Assembly: GCF_001315015.1 (NCBI RefSeq)
Contig: NZ_CP012917.1
Location: forward strand, 338,501-402,500
DNA: 64,000 bases
Direction of reading: 5' to 3'
DNA from: Azospirillum brasilense
GTDB taxonomy: Bacteria > Pseudomonadota > Alphaproteobacteria > Azospirillales > Azospirillaceae
Positions within the stretch are counted from its first letter, which is position 1; each line of letters starts with the position of its first letter. Under the pieces are notes generated by a model that worked only from the letters and a program-made list of their open reading frames with translations, had not been told where the DNA came from and ran no database searches. Positions 1 to 7,505 of the stretch are shown here, piece by piece. The position numbers were made by a program, and so were the translations under genes.

Positions 1-1
1 T

Positions 2-1327
2 TTCACCGAGCGCGCCGCCGGCATGTTGGCCATCCCGGTGTCGCGCAAGCCGCGCGACTACATCATCTTCTTCCGCCGGGAATCGGTCCGCACCGTCACC
101 TGGGCCGGCAACCCGGACAAGCCCGTCGAGCCCGGCCCCAACGGGCAGCGCCTGACTCCGCGCAAGAGCTTCGAGGCGTGGAAGGAAACGGTGCACGGCC
201 AGTCCGAGCCCTGGACGGAGGCCGACCTGCGCATCGCCGACTCCCTGCGGGTCACGCTGATGGAGGTGGTGCTGCGGCTGGCCGACCAGGCGGAGGAGGA
301 GCGCCGGACGGCCCGCGAGCGGCAGGAGCTGCTGATTGCCGAGCTGAATCACCGGGTCCGCAACATCCTCAGCCTCGTCCGCGCCTTGCTGGCCCAGAGC
401 CGGGCCGGGGTCACCCGTGTCGAGGAGTTCGCGGAGATCGTCGGCGGGCGCATTCAGGCGCTGGCCCGGGCGCACGACCAGCTGACGGCGGAGAACTGGA
501 AACCCTCGCCCCTGCGTCCCCTGATCGCGGCGGAGGTCGACGCCTATCTGGGCAGCCGGGCGGACCGGGTGGTCCTGTCGGGGCCGGAGGTGCTGCTGTC
601 GCCGCCGGCCCTCTCCGTGATGGCGCTGATCATGCACGAGCTGGTGACCAACGCCGCCAAGTACGGCGCCTTCGCCGACAGCGGCGGCCGGGTGAAGGTC
701 CATTGGAGCCTGGACGACCGGGACGCCCTGGAACTCTGCTGGGAGGAAAGCGGCGGCCCGCCCGTGCAGGCGCCGACGCGCCAGGGCTTCGGCACCACCA
801 TCATCGAGCGCTCGGTCCCGCACGAGCTGAAGGGCGAGGCGATGGTGACCTACGCCCTGGCCGGGCTGAGAGCGCGCTTCACCATCCCGGCCATCCACGT
901 CAGCTTGGCGCCGGAACGCCCGGCGGCGGTGATCGAGGCGGCGGTGACGCCCTGTGCGGCGGCGGACATTCCGCTGGGCGGGACGGTGCTGATCTTGGAA
1001 GACAACATGATCATCGCGATGAGCGCGGAGGACATGCTGTTGAAGCTGGGCGCCGAGCGGGTGGAGACGGTGGCGAGCGTCCGTCAGGCGCTGGTCACCA
1101 TCGCCGACGACCCGCCGGACATGGCGCTTCTCGACGTCAATCTGGGGACCGAGACCTCCTTCCCGGTGGCGGAGCGGCTGCGCGAGCTGGGCATCCCCTT
1201 CCTGTTCGCCACCGGCTACGGCGAGTCCGCGATCTTCCCCGAGGAGTTCCGCGACGTGCTGGTCCTGCGCAAGCCCTATGATTCGGAGCAGGTGCGGCGA
1301 GGGCTCCAGACGGTGCGAGGTATTTAA
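2..1327 (+). CDS. Bacteriophytochrome-like HWE histidine kinase with C-terminal receiver (5' truncated)
   Basis: The reading frame is open from the window edge, so the photosensory N-terminus lies upstream and no start is called. The visible part begins with the end of a PHY domain, including the phytochrome-type PRKSFEAW motif about 47 residues after the first Met at 23. It continues with an HWE-type kinase: H-box ELNHRVRN with the phospho-His near visible residue 110, N-box HELVTNAAKYG near 205-215, and a WEES motif near 240. A receiver domain follows (about 320-430) with the phospho-acceptor Asp in ALLDVNLG (about 371) and a KP lysine motif near the end. By family knowledge this is a red/far-red light sensor signalling by phosphotransfer inside one protein. 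The chromophore Cys and PAS/GAF domains cannot be seen here. Confidence 0.88.
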   Translation, partial: FTERAAGMLAIPVSRKPRDYIIFFRRESVRTVTWAGNPDKPVEPGPNGQRLTPRKSFEAWKETVHGQSEPWTEADLRIADSLRVTLMEVVLRLADQAEEERRTARERQELLIAELNHRVRNILSLVRALLAQSRAGVTRVEEFAEIVGGRIQALARAHDQLTAENWKPSPLRPLIAAEVDAYLGSRADRVVLSGPEVLLSPPALSVMALIMHELVTNAAKYGAFADSGGRVKVHWSLDDRDALELCWEESGGPPVQAPTRQGFGTTIIERSVPHELKGEAMVTYALAGLRARFTIPAIHVSLAPERPAAVIEAAVTPCAAADIPLGGTVLILEDNMIIAMSAEDMLLKLGAERVETVASVRQALVTIADDPPDMALLDVNLGTETSFPVAERLRELGIPFLFATGYGESAIFPEEFRDVLVLRKPYDSEQVRRGLQTVRGI

Positions 1328-1341
1328 CCGGTCGAGCCGAA

Positions 1342-1511
1342 GTTCGGGATTCTCGGGGGCAACAGGGTCTTCACGGATTGCGCGGATTTGGACACGGATG
1401 GCACGGATTTATTTTCTGGCTTGCCCCGAAAACGCCGTTCGAGAAGCCAAAACTGAGCAAGCATTAAAGAAAATCCGTGTCATCCGTGCTTAAATCCGCG
1501 CAATCCGTGTA
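1342..1511. repeat. Inverted copy pair of a dispersed ACGGAT-rich repeat
   Basis: The left arm at 1370-1410 and right arm at 1471-1511 are near-perfect inverted copies of about 41 bp around a 60-base spacer. The arms are built from repeated CACGGATT-like units. The flank GTTCGGGATTCTCG at 1343-1356 recurs in the copy at 43810-43880, and the element recurs inverted at 45233-45305. It fills the gap between the phytochrome gene and the convergent hybrid kinase. It could form a long hairpin, act as a bidirectional terminator, or be a miniature inverted-repeat element. Confidence 0.8.
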
Positions 1512-1579
1512 GAATTTATTGTCCTTCAACAGGCCACTCCTTCCCCGTTTGCCGCCCCGACCTCGACCCGGCCGAGGAC

Positions 1580-4339
1580 TCACGCGGCGGTGCCGGTCTG
1601 GCGGGTCAGGGCTTCCTGGAGAAGGCGGGCGGTGACCGGTTTGAACATCAGGCCGATCCCGTGCCGTTCGGCCTCCTGCATCACGTCGGGGCCGGAATCG
1701 CCGGTCAGCAGGACGGCGGGGACCGGTGCGCCGGCCAGTTCGCGGATCTTCAGGATGGCTTCGGTGCCCACCTTGTGCTCGCGCAGCCGGTAGTCGGCGA
1801 CCATCACGTCGGGCCGTCGCCCCGCCGCCCTCAGGCGGTCCAGCGCCTCCTCGGTGGAGGAGGCGACGATGGTGTCGTAGCCCCAGTCCTGGAAGATCGA
1901 GCGCAGCCCCATCAGGACGATGGCGTCGTCGTCGATCAGGACGGCCAGCCGCCCTCGCTTGGTTTCGCGGGACGGGGGAGGCGTAACTGGGGTTTCCGCG
2001 GCGTCGCCGAGCGGCACGGAGATGCGGAACACCGATCCTTTGCCGAGTTCGGAGCGCACCTCCACCGGATGGCCGAGCAGGGCGGACAGCTTCTGCACGA
2101 TGGCGAGGCCAAGGCCGAGCCCCTGGTTGCGGTCCCGTTCGGGGTTGCCGACCTGATAGAACTCTTCAAAGATCCAGGACATCTGCTCGCCGGAGATGCC
2201 GATTCCAGTGTCGCGCACCTGGATGCCGGCGTGGCCGTCCAGGGGGTGGCACTCCAAGCGGATCACCCCGCGCTCGGTGTAGCGGATGGCGTTTTCCACC
2301 AGATTGCGGACCATGCGCCCCAGCAGGTTGCGGTCGCTGCGCACGGTCAGGTCATGGTGGTTCACCACCTGGAGATCCAGACCCTTGGCGGCGGCGACCG
2401 GGGCGTAGGCGGAGCCGATGTCGTCGAGCAAGGGCTTGACCGCAATGTCCTCGATCCGCGGTTCGATCACCCCGGCGTCCAGCTGCGAGACGTCCAGCAG
2501 GCTGTCGAGCAGGCCCTTCAGCGTCTCCATTCCGCGTTCCAGCATCGCCAGGGCGTCGCGCCCGCGCGGGGAATGGACGTGGCTGTGCAGCGCCTCGGCG
2601 AAGAAGAACATCGACTGCATGGGCTGGCGCAGATCGTGGCTGGCGGCGGCCAGGAAGCGGCTCTTGGAGCGGTCGGCCTGCTCCGCCGCCTCGCGGGCCA
2701 TGCGGCTGTCGTGCACATCCACCGCGGTGCCGACCCAGGCGATGATTTGGTCGTTTTGGCGCATCGGGTTGATCCGGCATGCGTGCCAGCGGTAGACCCC
2801 GTCGTGGCGCTGCATGCGCACGTCGAAGCCGTAGGATTCGCCCGCGGCGATGCCGCGCTCGCGGCTGTCGAGCAGCCGTGGATAATCGGCGGGGTGGATG
2901 TAGGACCAGCGCTCCCCCTGTTCCAGGCTGCGCCCGGTGTAGGAGCGCCAGGCGGCGTTGTAGTACTCCCGGCCGCCGTCCGGCCGGTTGATCCACATCA
3001 TCACCGGGGTGTTCTCGACCAGTTCGCGGAAGCGGGTCTCGCTCCGCCGCAGGGCTTCCTCGCCGGCCTTGCGCTCGGTGATGTCGGTCAGGGTAACGAC
3101 GGCCAGGGTGATGCGGCAATCGGGATCGCGCACCGGTTCGGCGTCGGCCAGGCAGGTGATGGGACCGGCCGGAGTGTCGCGGCGCAGCTCCTCCTGCCGC
3201 ACCACCGCACCGTCGCGCAGGGCGCGGACCAGCGGCAGCTCGGCAGACCCTTCCGGGCCGCCGGTGAAGGGGCGGGGATAGTCCTCGATGCGGTCGATCC
3301 GGCCCAGGGGCTGGCCGATCAACCGTTCCGCCGCGCTGTTGTGCAGGATCACCCGTCCGGTGGGCGCCTCCGCCACCACCACGCCGGCGCGCAGATGCTC
3401 CAGCACGGCCTTCAGCAGCGACCGCTCCGTCTCGCGCTGGCGGGTCAGGCGCCCGATTCCCCAGGCGGTGGCGATCAGGGTGAGCAGCAGGATCACCAGG
3501 AAGGGAAACCAGGAGCGCAGCGCCACCACGTCGGTGGCGCGCAATGCGGCGGCGTGATCGATGCCCACCGCGACGGCGAGCCCGTTGCTGTTCACGCCAG
3601 GAGGAGAATAGGCCACAATGCGGGGCACCCCGTCCAATCCCTCGGTCAGCGCCGTCGCCGTTCGGTCGCCGCTCAGGAAGAGGTTCAGCCGCTCCGGCAG
3701 CGGCTGTCCGACCAGTCCCGGAATATCAGGCACACGGACAATGATGGTGCCGTTGCTGTCGGCCAGCAGGACCGTCGTGTTCGGAGGCAACGGTTTGCGG
3801 GCCTGATACTGCCGCAGCCAGTCGAGGTCGAGCAGGGCGGTCACGACCACGGGATCGGAACCGTCGCCGGAAGTTCGGGCGTTGTCGTGCGCGTAGGGCA
3901 TGGCAAAGGGCAGGACGTGACGCTCCAGCCCTTCCGCGACGATGTAGTCCCCCAATGCGAAGTGACCGGTGGACAGGGCCTGCTGAACCTCCGGCTGGTT
4001 GGCGACCCCGGTCCCGACGATCCGTCGGTCGGTGGCGCACCGGACGGTGCCGGAACGGTCGGCGAAGCCCAGGGTCAGGTAGCTGGGCAGGCGCTGCCCC
4101 AGCCGTTCCATCGTTTCCTGGCAGCCAGGGCCGGCGATGTTCGCCACCATCAGCGTGGCAAGGATGTGTTCGATGTCGTCGATGATCCGCCCCTGTTCGA
4201 CATCGATCAGGTCGAGCAGGCGCAACGCCTCCTGACCGAGTTCGGCCTCCCGCTCCGCCCGCAGCCGGGTGTGGGAATAGACCTCGAACCCAATCAGCGG
4301 GGCCAGGGTGAAGACGAGCAGCAGAAGCCAGCGGGCCAT
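1580..4339 (-). CDS. Membrane hybrid sensor histidine kinase (Cache-PAS-PAS-HisKA-HATPase-REC)
   Basis: Positions below use the 942-residue reading from an upstream ATG at 4408. Order: TM segment at 25-42, Cache-like extracytoplasmic domain about 45-295, second TM at 300-318, PAS about 330-445, PAS about 455-570, HisKA with His591 in ASHDLRQPMQ, HATPase with N-box near 702-708 and G-boxes DTGIGIS and GLGLGLAI, then a receiver with Asp872 and Lys923. The receiver has VADYRL around the acceptor. I prefer the start at 4339 (MARWLLLL), which places the first TM at the N-terminus. The ATG at 4408 lies inside a palindrome. It is an orphan kinase with no adjacent response regulator, and its ligand is unknown. 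Confidence 0.9.
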   Translation of the reverse strand: MARWLLLLVFTLAPLIGFEVYSHTRLRAEREAELGQEALRLLDLIDVEQGRIIDDIEHILATLMVANIAGPGCQETMERLGQRLPSYLTLGFADRSGTVRCATDRRIVGTGVANQPEVQQALSTGHFALGDYIVAEGLERHVLPFAMPYAHDNARTSGDGSDPVVVTALLDLDWLRQYQARKPLPPNTTVLLADSNGTIIVRVPDIPGLVGQPLPERLNLFLSGDRTATALTEGLDGVPRIVAYSPPGVNSNGLAVAVGIDHAAALRATDVVALRSWFPFLVILLLTLIATAWGIGRLTRQRETERSLLKAVLEHLRAGVVVAEAPTGRVILHNSAAERLIGQPLGRIDRIEDYPRPFTGGPEGSAELPLVRALRDGAVVRQEELRRDTPAGPITCLADAEPVRDPDCRITLAVVTLTDITERKAGEEALRRSETRFRELVENTPVMMWINRPDGGREYYNAAWRSYTGRSLEQGERWSYIHPADYPRLLDSRERGIAAGESYGFDVRMQRHDGVYRWHACRINPMRQNDQIIAWVGTAVDVHDSRMAREAAEQADRSKSRFLAAASHDLRQPMQSMFFFAEALHSHVHSPRGRDALAMLERGMETLKGLLDSLLDVSQLDAGVIEPRIEDIAVKPLLDDIGSAYAPVAAAKGLDLQVVNHHDLTVRSDRNLLGRMVRNLVENAIRYTERGVIRLECHPLDGHAGIQVRDTGIGISGEQMSWIFEEFYQVGNPERDRNQGLGLGLAIVQKLSALLGHPVEVRSELGKGSVFRISVPLGDAAETPVTPPPSRETKRGRLAVLIDDDAIVLMGLRSIFQDWGYDTIVASSTEEALDRLRAAGRRPDVMVADYRLREHKVGTEAILKIRELAGAPVPAVLLTGDSGPDVMQEAERHGIGLMFKPVTARLLQEALTRQTGTAA

Positions 4340-4403
4340 GGACACGATCGACCGTCCCGGCCCGGGGGGCCGATGGGATGAAGGAAGCGATCGTGTGAAC
4401 CCT

Positions 4404-4421
4404 AACATACCGAGGTATGTT
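4404..4421. promoter_or_regulatory. Perfect palindrome upstream of the hybrid kinase and TetR gene end
   Basis: AACATACC-GA-GGTATGTT is an 18-bp perfect dyad. It overlaps the most upstream ATG of the hybrid kinase frame, which argues that translation starts further in, at 4339, and that the dyad is an operator or promoter element. The binding protein is unknown. The nearest regulator gene is the TetR gene ending at 4485. Confidence 0.55.
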
Positions 4422-4484
4422 GCAACGCCTGTCCTTCGGTCCTAACGCTTTCCTGTGTCCGGCTGCGCCGTCCTCAGCCCAAGG

Positions 4485-5162
4485 TCAGTGTTCCGCATTG
4501 GGGCGGGTGCCTGACAGAAAGAGGGTGACGGCCCGTCCGACGTAACGCTCCACCTCTTCCCTGGAGAAAGAGAGTTCCGGCAGGATCAAGCGGCGCAGCA
4601 GGATGTTGCCGGTGATCATGCCGATGAAACCGCGTGCGGCGGTCTCCGGCTCCACGACGGTCAGGGCACCGGCGGCGGTCTGCCGCGCCAGATAGTCGGC
4701 CAGCCGCCGCTGGGCGGTTTCCGGGCCGATGCGGAAGAAAGCTTCGGCAATGTCGGGGATGCGCCCGCCTTCCGACACCAGCACGCGGACGATGGCCATG
4801 GTGCGGTCGTCGAACAGCGCCGCCACGAGGTGCAGGGCGAAGCGTGTCAGCCCGTCCTCCGGTGCCGCACGCTCGTCGGCCTGGATGGCGGCCAGCCCCT
4901 CCTGGATGCGGGCGCTGTTCTCTTCCATCATCGCGCGGAACAGCCCCTCCTTGTCGCCGAAATGCTCGTAGAGGGTGGCGCGGGAGCCGCCGGCCCGGCC
5001 GATGATGTCGGTCAGCGTGGTCTTCTCGAAGCCCTTCTCGACGAACAGGGCCGCCGCCGCGTCGAGCAGGGCCTGCCGGCGCGCCCGACCGCGCGGGCCG
5101 ACCGTCGGTGAGTCTTTGTCCGTCGTCCTGTCCGTCAATTCCCTGGCGCTTCCCCGGTCCAT
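4485..5162 (-). CDS. TetR/AcrR family regulator, paralogue 1
   Basis: The 225-residue protein has an N-terminal TetR helix-turn-helix at about 28-75, with ATLYEHFGDKEGLF as the recognition-helix signature. The C-terminal half carries VSEGGRIPDIAEAFF, the same motif as the second TetR just upstream. The two proteins look like tandem paralogues. Both are transcribed leftward and are separated by a palindromic repeat, so they probably form separate units. TetR repressors bind a small ligand and release DNA. Closeness to the RND pump suggests a drug or solvent ligand, but the target of this copy is not shown. Confidence 0.88.
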   Translation of the reverse strand: MDRGSARELTDRTTDKDSPTVGPRGRARRQALLDAAAALFVEKGFEKTTLTDIIGRAGGSRATLYEHFGDKEGLFRAMMEENSARIQEGLAAIQADERAAPEDGLTRFALHLVAALFDDRTMAIVRVLVSEGGRIPDIAEAFFRIGPETAQRRLADYLARQTAAGALTVVEPETAARGFIGMITGNILLRRLILPELSFSREEVERYVGRAVTLFLSGTRPNAEH

Positions 5163-5190
5163 CGGTTTTTCCCTTAGCGCTGGCGGCGGT

Positions 5191-5295
5191 TGCCCCCACC
5201 CCGGCCCTCCCCCGCTATCGCAGGGGAGGGTGCCTTCTGCGAAGCGGCGGCAGTCCCCTCCCCTGCGAAGCGGGGGAGGGTTAGGGTGGGGGGCA
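5191..5295. repeat. Palindromic CCCTCCCC intergenic repeat, copy 1
   Basis: Outer arms GCCCCCACCCC.. and ..TTAGGGTGGGGGGC enclose two smaller GC-rich hairpins. Related copies lie at 14304-14406, 19553-19660, 34182-34320 and, more diverged, 54449-54595. All sit between genes. They can form strong stem-loops in RNA of either strand and resemble REP-like elements common in Azospirillum-type genomes. Confidence 0.85.
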
Positions 5296-5384
5296 ACGCC
5301 ACAACAAGCGCACGCATCATCGCGGGAGCTATGACCCCTGCCGTCCCCGCTGGCAAGACGGCAATACGCCGCTCTCCCTCGTGG

Positions 5385-6095
5385 TCAGGGCCGCGTCCCT
5401 GCGAGGAACAACCGCACGGACTGACGGACGTAACGCTCCAACTCCTCCATGGAGACGGGCTCGTCCGGAAGGATCAGCCGCTTGGTCAGCAGGTCGCCGA
5501 CCACCATGCCGATGAAGGCGTGGGCGGCTCCCTCCGGATCGTCGATGCGCAGGCGCCCCGCCTCGGACCACTCGCGGAAGCAGTCGGCGAGCCAGCCGAT
5601 GGTCTTCTCCGGGCCGACCTGGAAAAAGGCCTGGGCGATGTCGGGGATGCGCCCACCCTCCGACACCAGGATGCGCAGGATGGCGGTGGTTTCCGGCATG
5701 GTCAGCGTGCCGGCAATGTGCAGGCCGACGCGGTACAGATTCTCCTCCAGCCCCTCGGCCATCGCCGCCGGCCCGGCGGCGCGCGTGGCCGACATCTCCT
5801 CCAGCACGCGGTCGCAGTGGCGCTCCATCACCGCGCGGAACAGCCCCTCCTTGTCGCCGAAATGCTCGTAGAGCGTGGTGCGCGATCCACCGGCCTGCCG
5901 CAGGATGTCGGACAGCGAGGTCAGCGCGAATCCCTTCTCCACGAACAGCGCCGCCGCCGCGTCGAGCAGCGCCCGGCAACGCGCCTGGCCACGCGGGCCG
6001 CAGCCGGGCGTGTCGAAGCTGTTGATGCCGAGGCTGGCGATTCCGGCTCCGGCGATTCCGCCCTGGAACGGTGTGGATGCCCCCTTGTCGGGCAT
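5385..6095 (-). CDS. TetR/AcrR family regulator of the adjacent RND pump, paralogue 2
   Basis: The start at 6095 gives 236 residues and has a purine-rich GGGGA ribosome site just upstream. The longer open frame to 6260 would run through the operator. The TetR helix-turn-helix (TTLYEHFGDKEGLF) follows a Gly-rich leader of about 35 residues. The C-terminal domain shares RIPDIAQAFFQVGPE with the neighbouring TetR. The gene is divergent from the pump genes, with a double palindrome between them. This is the usual layout for a repressor of an AcrAB-type pump that also represses itself. Confidence 0.9.
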   Translation of the reverse strand: MPDKGASTPFQGGIAGAGIASLGINSFDTPGCGPRGQARCRALLDAAAALFVEKGFALTSLSDILRQAGGSRTTLYEHFGDKEGLFRAVMERHCDRVLEEMSATRAAGPAAMAEGLEENLYRVGLHIAGTLTMPETTAILRILVSEGGRIPDIAQAFFQVGPEKTIGWLADCFREWSEAGRLRIDDPEGAAHAFIGMVVGDLLTKRLILPDEPVSMEELERYVRQSVRLFLAGTRP

Positions 6096-6141
6096 TGCGG
6101 TTCCCCCTTGCGCGAACGGTCGTTCTGAATGTATCGTCCGG

Positions 6142-6166
6142 TACAGTGTACTGTATGAGACAGTAC
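6142..6166. promoter_or_regulatory. Double palindromic TetR-type operator
   Basis: Two overlapping dyads sit between the divergent TetR gene and the efflux operon: TACAGT-GT-ACTGTA (6142-6155) and GTACTGT-ATGAG-ACAGTAC (6148-6166). Overlapping half-sites are typical of TetR-family operators that bind two dimers. The location makes them candidates for control of both units. Confidence 0.72.
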
Positions 6167-6304
6167 GAATAAAGGGGTCATTTCGCACCGTCCGCGCGCA
6201 CCGGCCTTTTCCGCCGGTCCCGAAAAAAGCCGGGCGGAACGTGGGAGATTCCCGGCTCATTAGGACATTTCATCGCCGCATCACGGCGTTTTCACGAGGA
6301 ACGG

Positions 6305-7489
6305 ATGTTCAACAGGAACGCATTTCTGTCTCTTGCCGTGGCGGCCTCCCTGACCGTGGTGCTGGGTGCCTGCCAGGACAAGAAGCACGCCGCCGGGGGC
6401 CAGCCGGCGCCCGGTCCGGCGGAGGTCGCGGTGGCGACCATCCAGCCGCAGAGCCTGTCGGTCACCACCGAACTGCCGGGCCGCACCGCGGCCTTCCGCG
6501 TGGCGGAGATCCGCCCGCAGGTCAGCGGCATCGTGCTGAAGCGCTTCTTCACCGAGGGCAGCGACGTCAAGGCGGGCGACCAGCTCTACCAGATCGACCC
6601 GGCCACCTACGAGGCCAACCTCGCCGTCGCCCAGGCCGACATCCAGAAGGCGGAGGCCAACCTGCAGGCCGCCCGCAACAAGGCGGCCCGCTACAACGAC
6701 CTCGTCAAGAACAGCGTCGTCAGCAAGCAGGACTACGACGACGCCATGGCCTCGCTGAAGCAGAACGAGGCGCAGCTCGCCGCCGCCAGGGCCGCCCACA
6801 ATCTGGCGCGCATCAACCTGGACTACACCAGGGTCTTCGCCCCCATCTCCGGCCGCATCGGCAAATCCGCCGTGACGGAAGGCGCGCTGGTCACCGCCAA
6901 CCAGGCGACGGCGCTCGCCACCGTCCAGCAGCTCGACCCGATCTACGTGGACGTGACCCAGACCGCCTCGCAGCTCATGCAGCTCCGCCAGGACATGGAG
7001 AGCGGGCGCATCCGCCCGGCCGAGCCCGGAAAGATCCCGGTCTCGCTGTTCCTGCACGCGGCGGAGGCCCCCTATCCGCAGCGCGGCGAGCTTCAGTTCT
7101 CCGACGTGTCGGTCGATCCGGGCACCAGCTCCGTCCAGCTCCGCGCGGTGTTCCCGAACCCGAACCTGAATTTGCTGCCCGGCCTGTTCGTGCGCGCCCG
7201 CGTCGAGCAGGGCGTGGCCGAGAACGCGCTCGCCGTGCCGCAGGAGGCGGTGCAGCGCGGTCCGGACGGCTCGGCCCGCGTCTGGGTCGTCGGCGACGAC
7301 AACAAGGTCAACCCGCGCACCATCAAGACCGAGCGGGCGATCAACAACGCCTGGCTGGTCTCCGACGGTCTGAAGGCGGGCGAGCGCATCGTGGTCGAGG
7401 GGCTTCAGAAGGTGAAGCCGGGGGGCGAGGTCAAGCCGGTGGCGGCCCAGGCCGCCGTGGCGGCCCTGCCCGGACCGCAGGCGCGCTGA
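6305..7489 (+). CDS. RND efflux periplasmic adaptor lipoprotein (AcrA/MexA type)
   Basis: The 394-residue protein starts with a lipoprotein signal (lipobox VLGAC, lipidated Cys at residue 23). It then has a biotinyl-lipoyl-like half, an alpha-helical hairpin rich in Ala/Gln around residues 100-165, a second lipoyl half (YTRVFAPISGRIG) and beta-barrel/membrane-proximal domains. Length and order match MexA/AcrA. The adaptor links the inner-membrane pump to an outer-membrane channel. Sixteen bases separate it from the pump gene, so the two are one operon. No TolC/OprM-type channel gene is present in the window. Confidence 0.94.
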   Translation: MFNRNAFLSLAVAASLTVVLGACQDKKHAAGGQPAPGPAEVAVATIQPQSLSVTTELPGRTAAFRVAEIRPQVSGIVLKRFFTEGSDVKAGDQLYQIDPATYEANLAVAQADIQKAEANLQAARNKAARYNDLVKNSVVSKQDYDDAMASLKQNEAQLAAARAAHNLARINLDYTRVFAPISGRIGKSAVTEGALVTANQATALATVQQLDPIYVDVTQTASQLMQLRQDMESGRIRPAEPGKIPVSLFLHAAEAPYPQRGELQFSDVSVDPGTSSVQLRAVFPNPNLNLLPGLFVRARVEQGVAENALAVPQEAVQRGPDGSARVWVVGDDNKVNPRTIKTERAINNAWLVSDGLKAGERIVVEGLQKVKPGGEVKPVAAQAAVAALPGPQAR

Positions 7490-7505
7490 GGCCGAGGACC
7501 GATCC

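Noticed and set aside
1661..4381. 906-codon open frame opposite the hybrid kinase
   Set aside because: It mirrors a well-supported kinase gene on the other strand. Its translation is rich in Gly/Gln/His/Val typical of antisense frames in GC-rich DNA and has no recognisable motif.
5191..5295. CRISPR-like array among the G/C-rich repeats
   Set aside because: The copies are single palindromic units spread tens of kilobases apart. There are no regular spacers and no cas genes.
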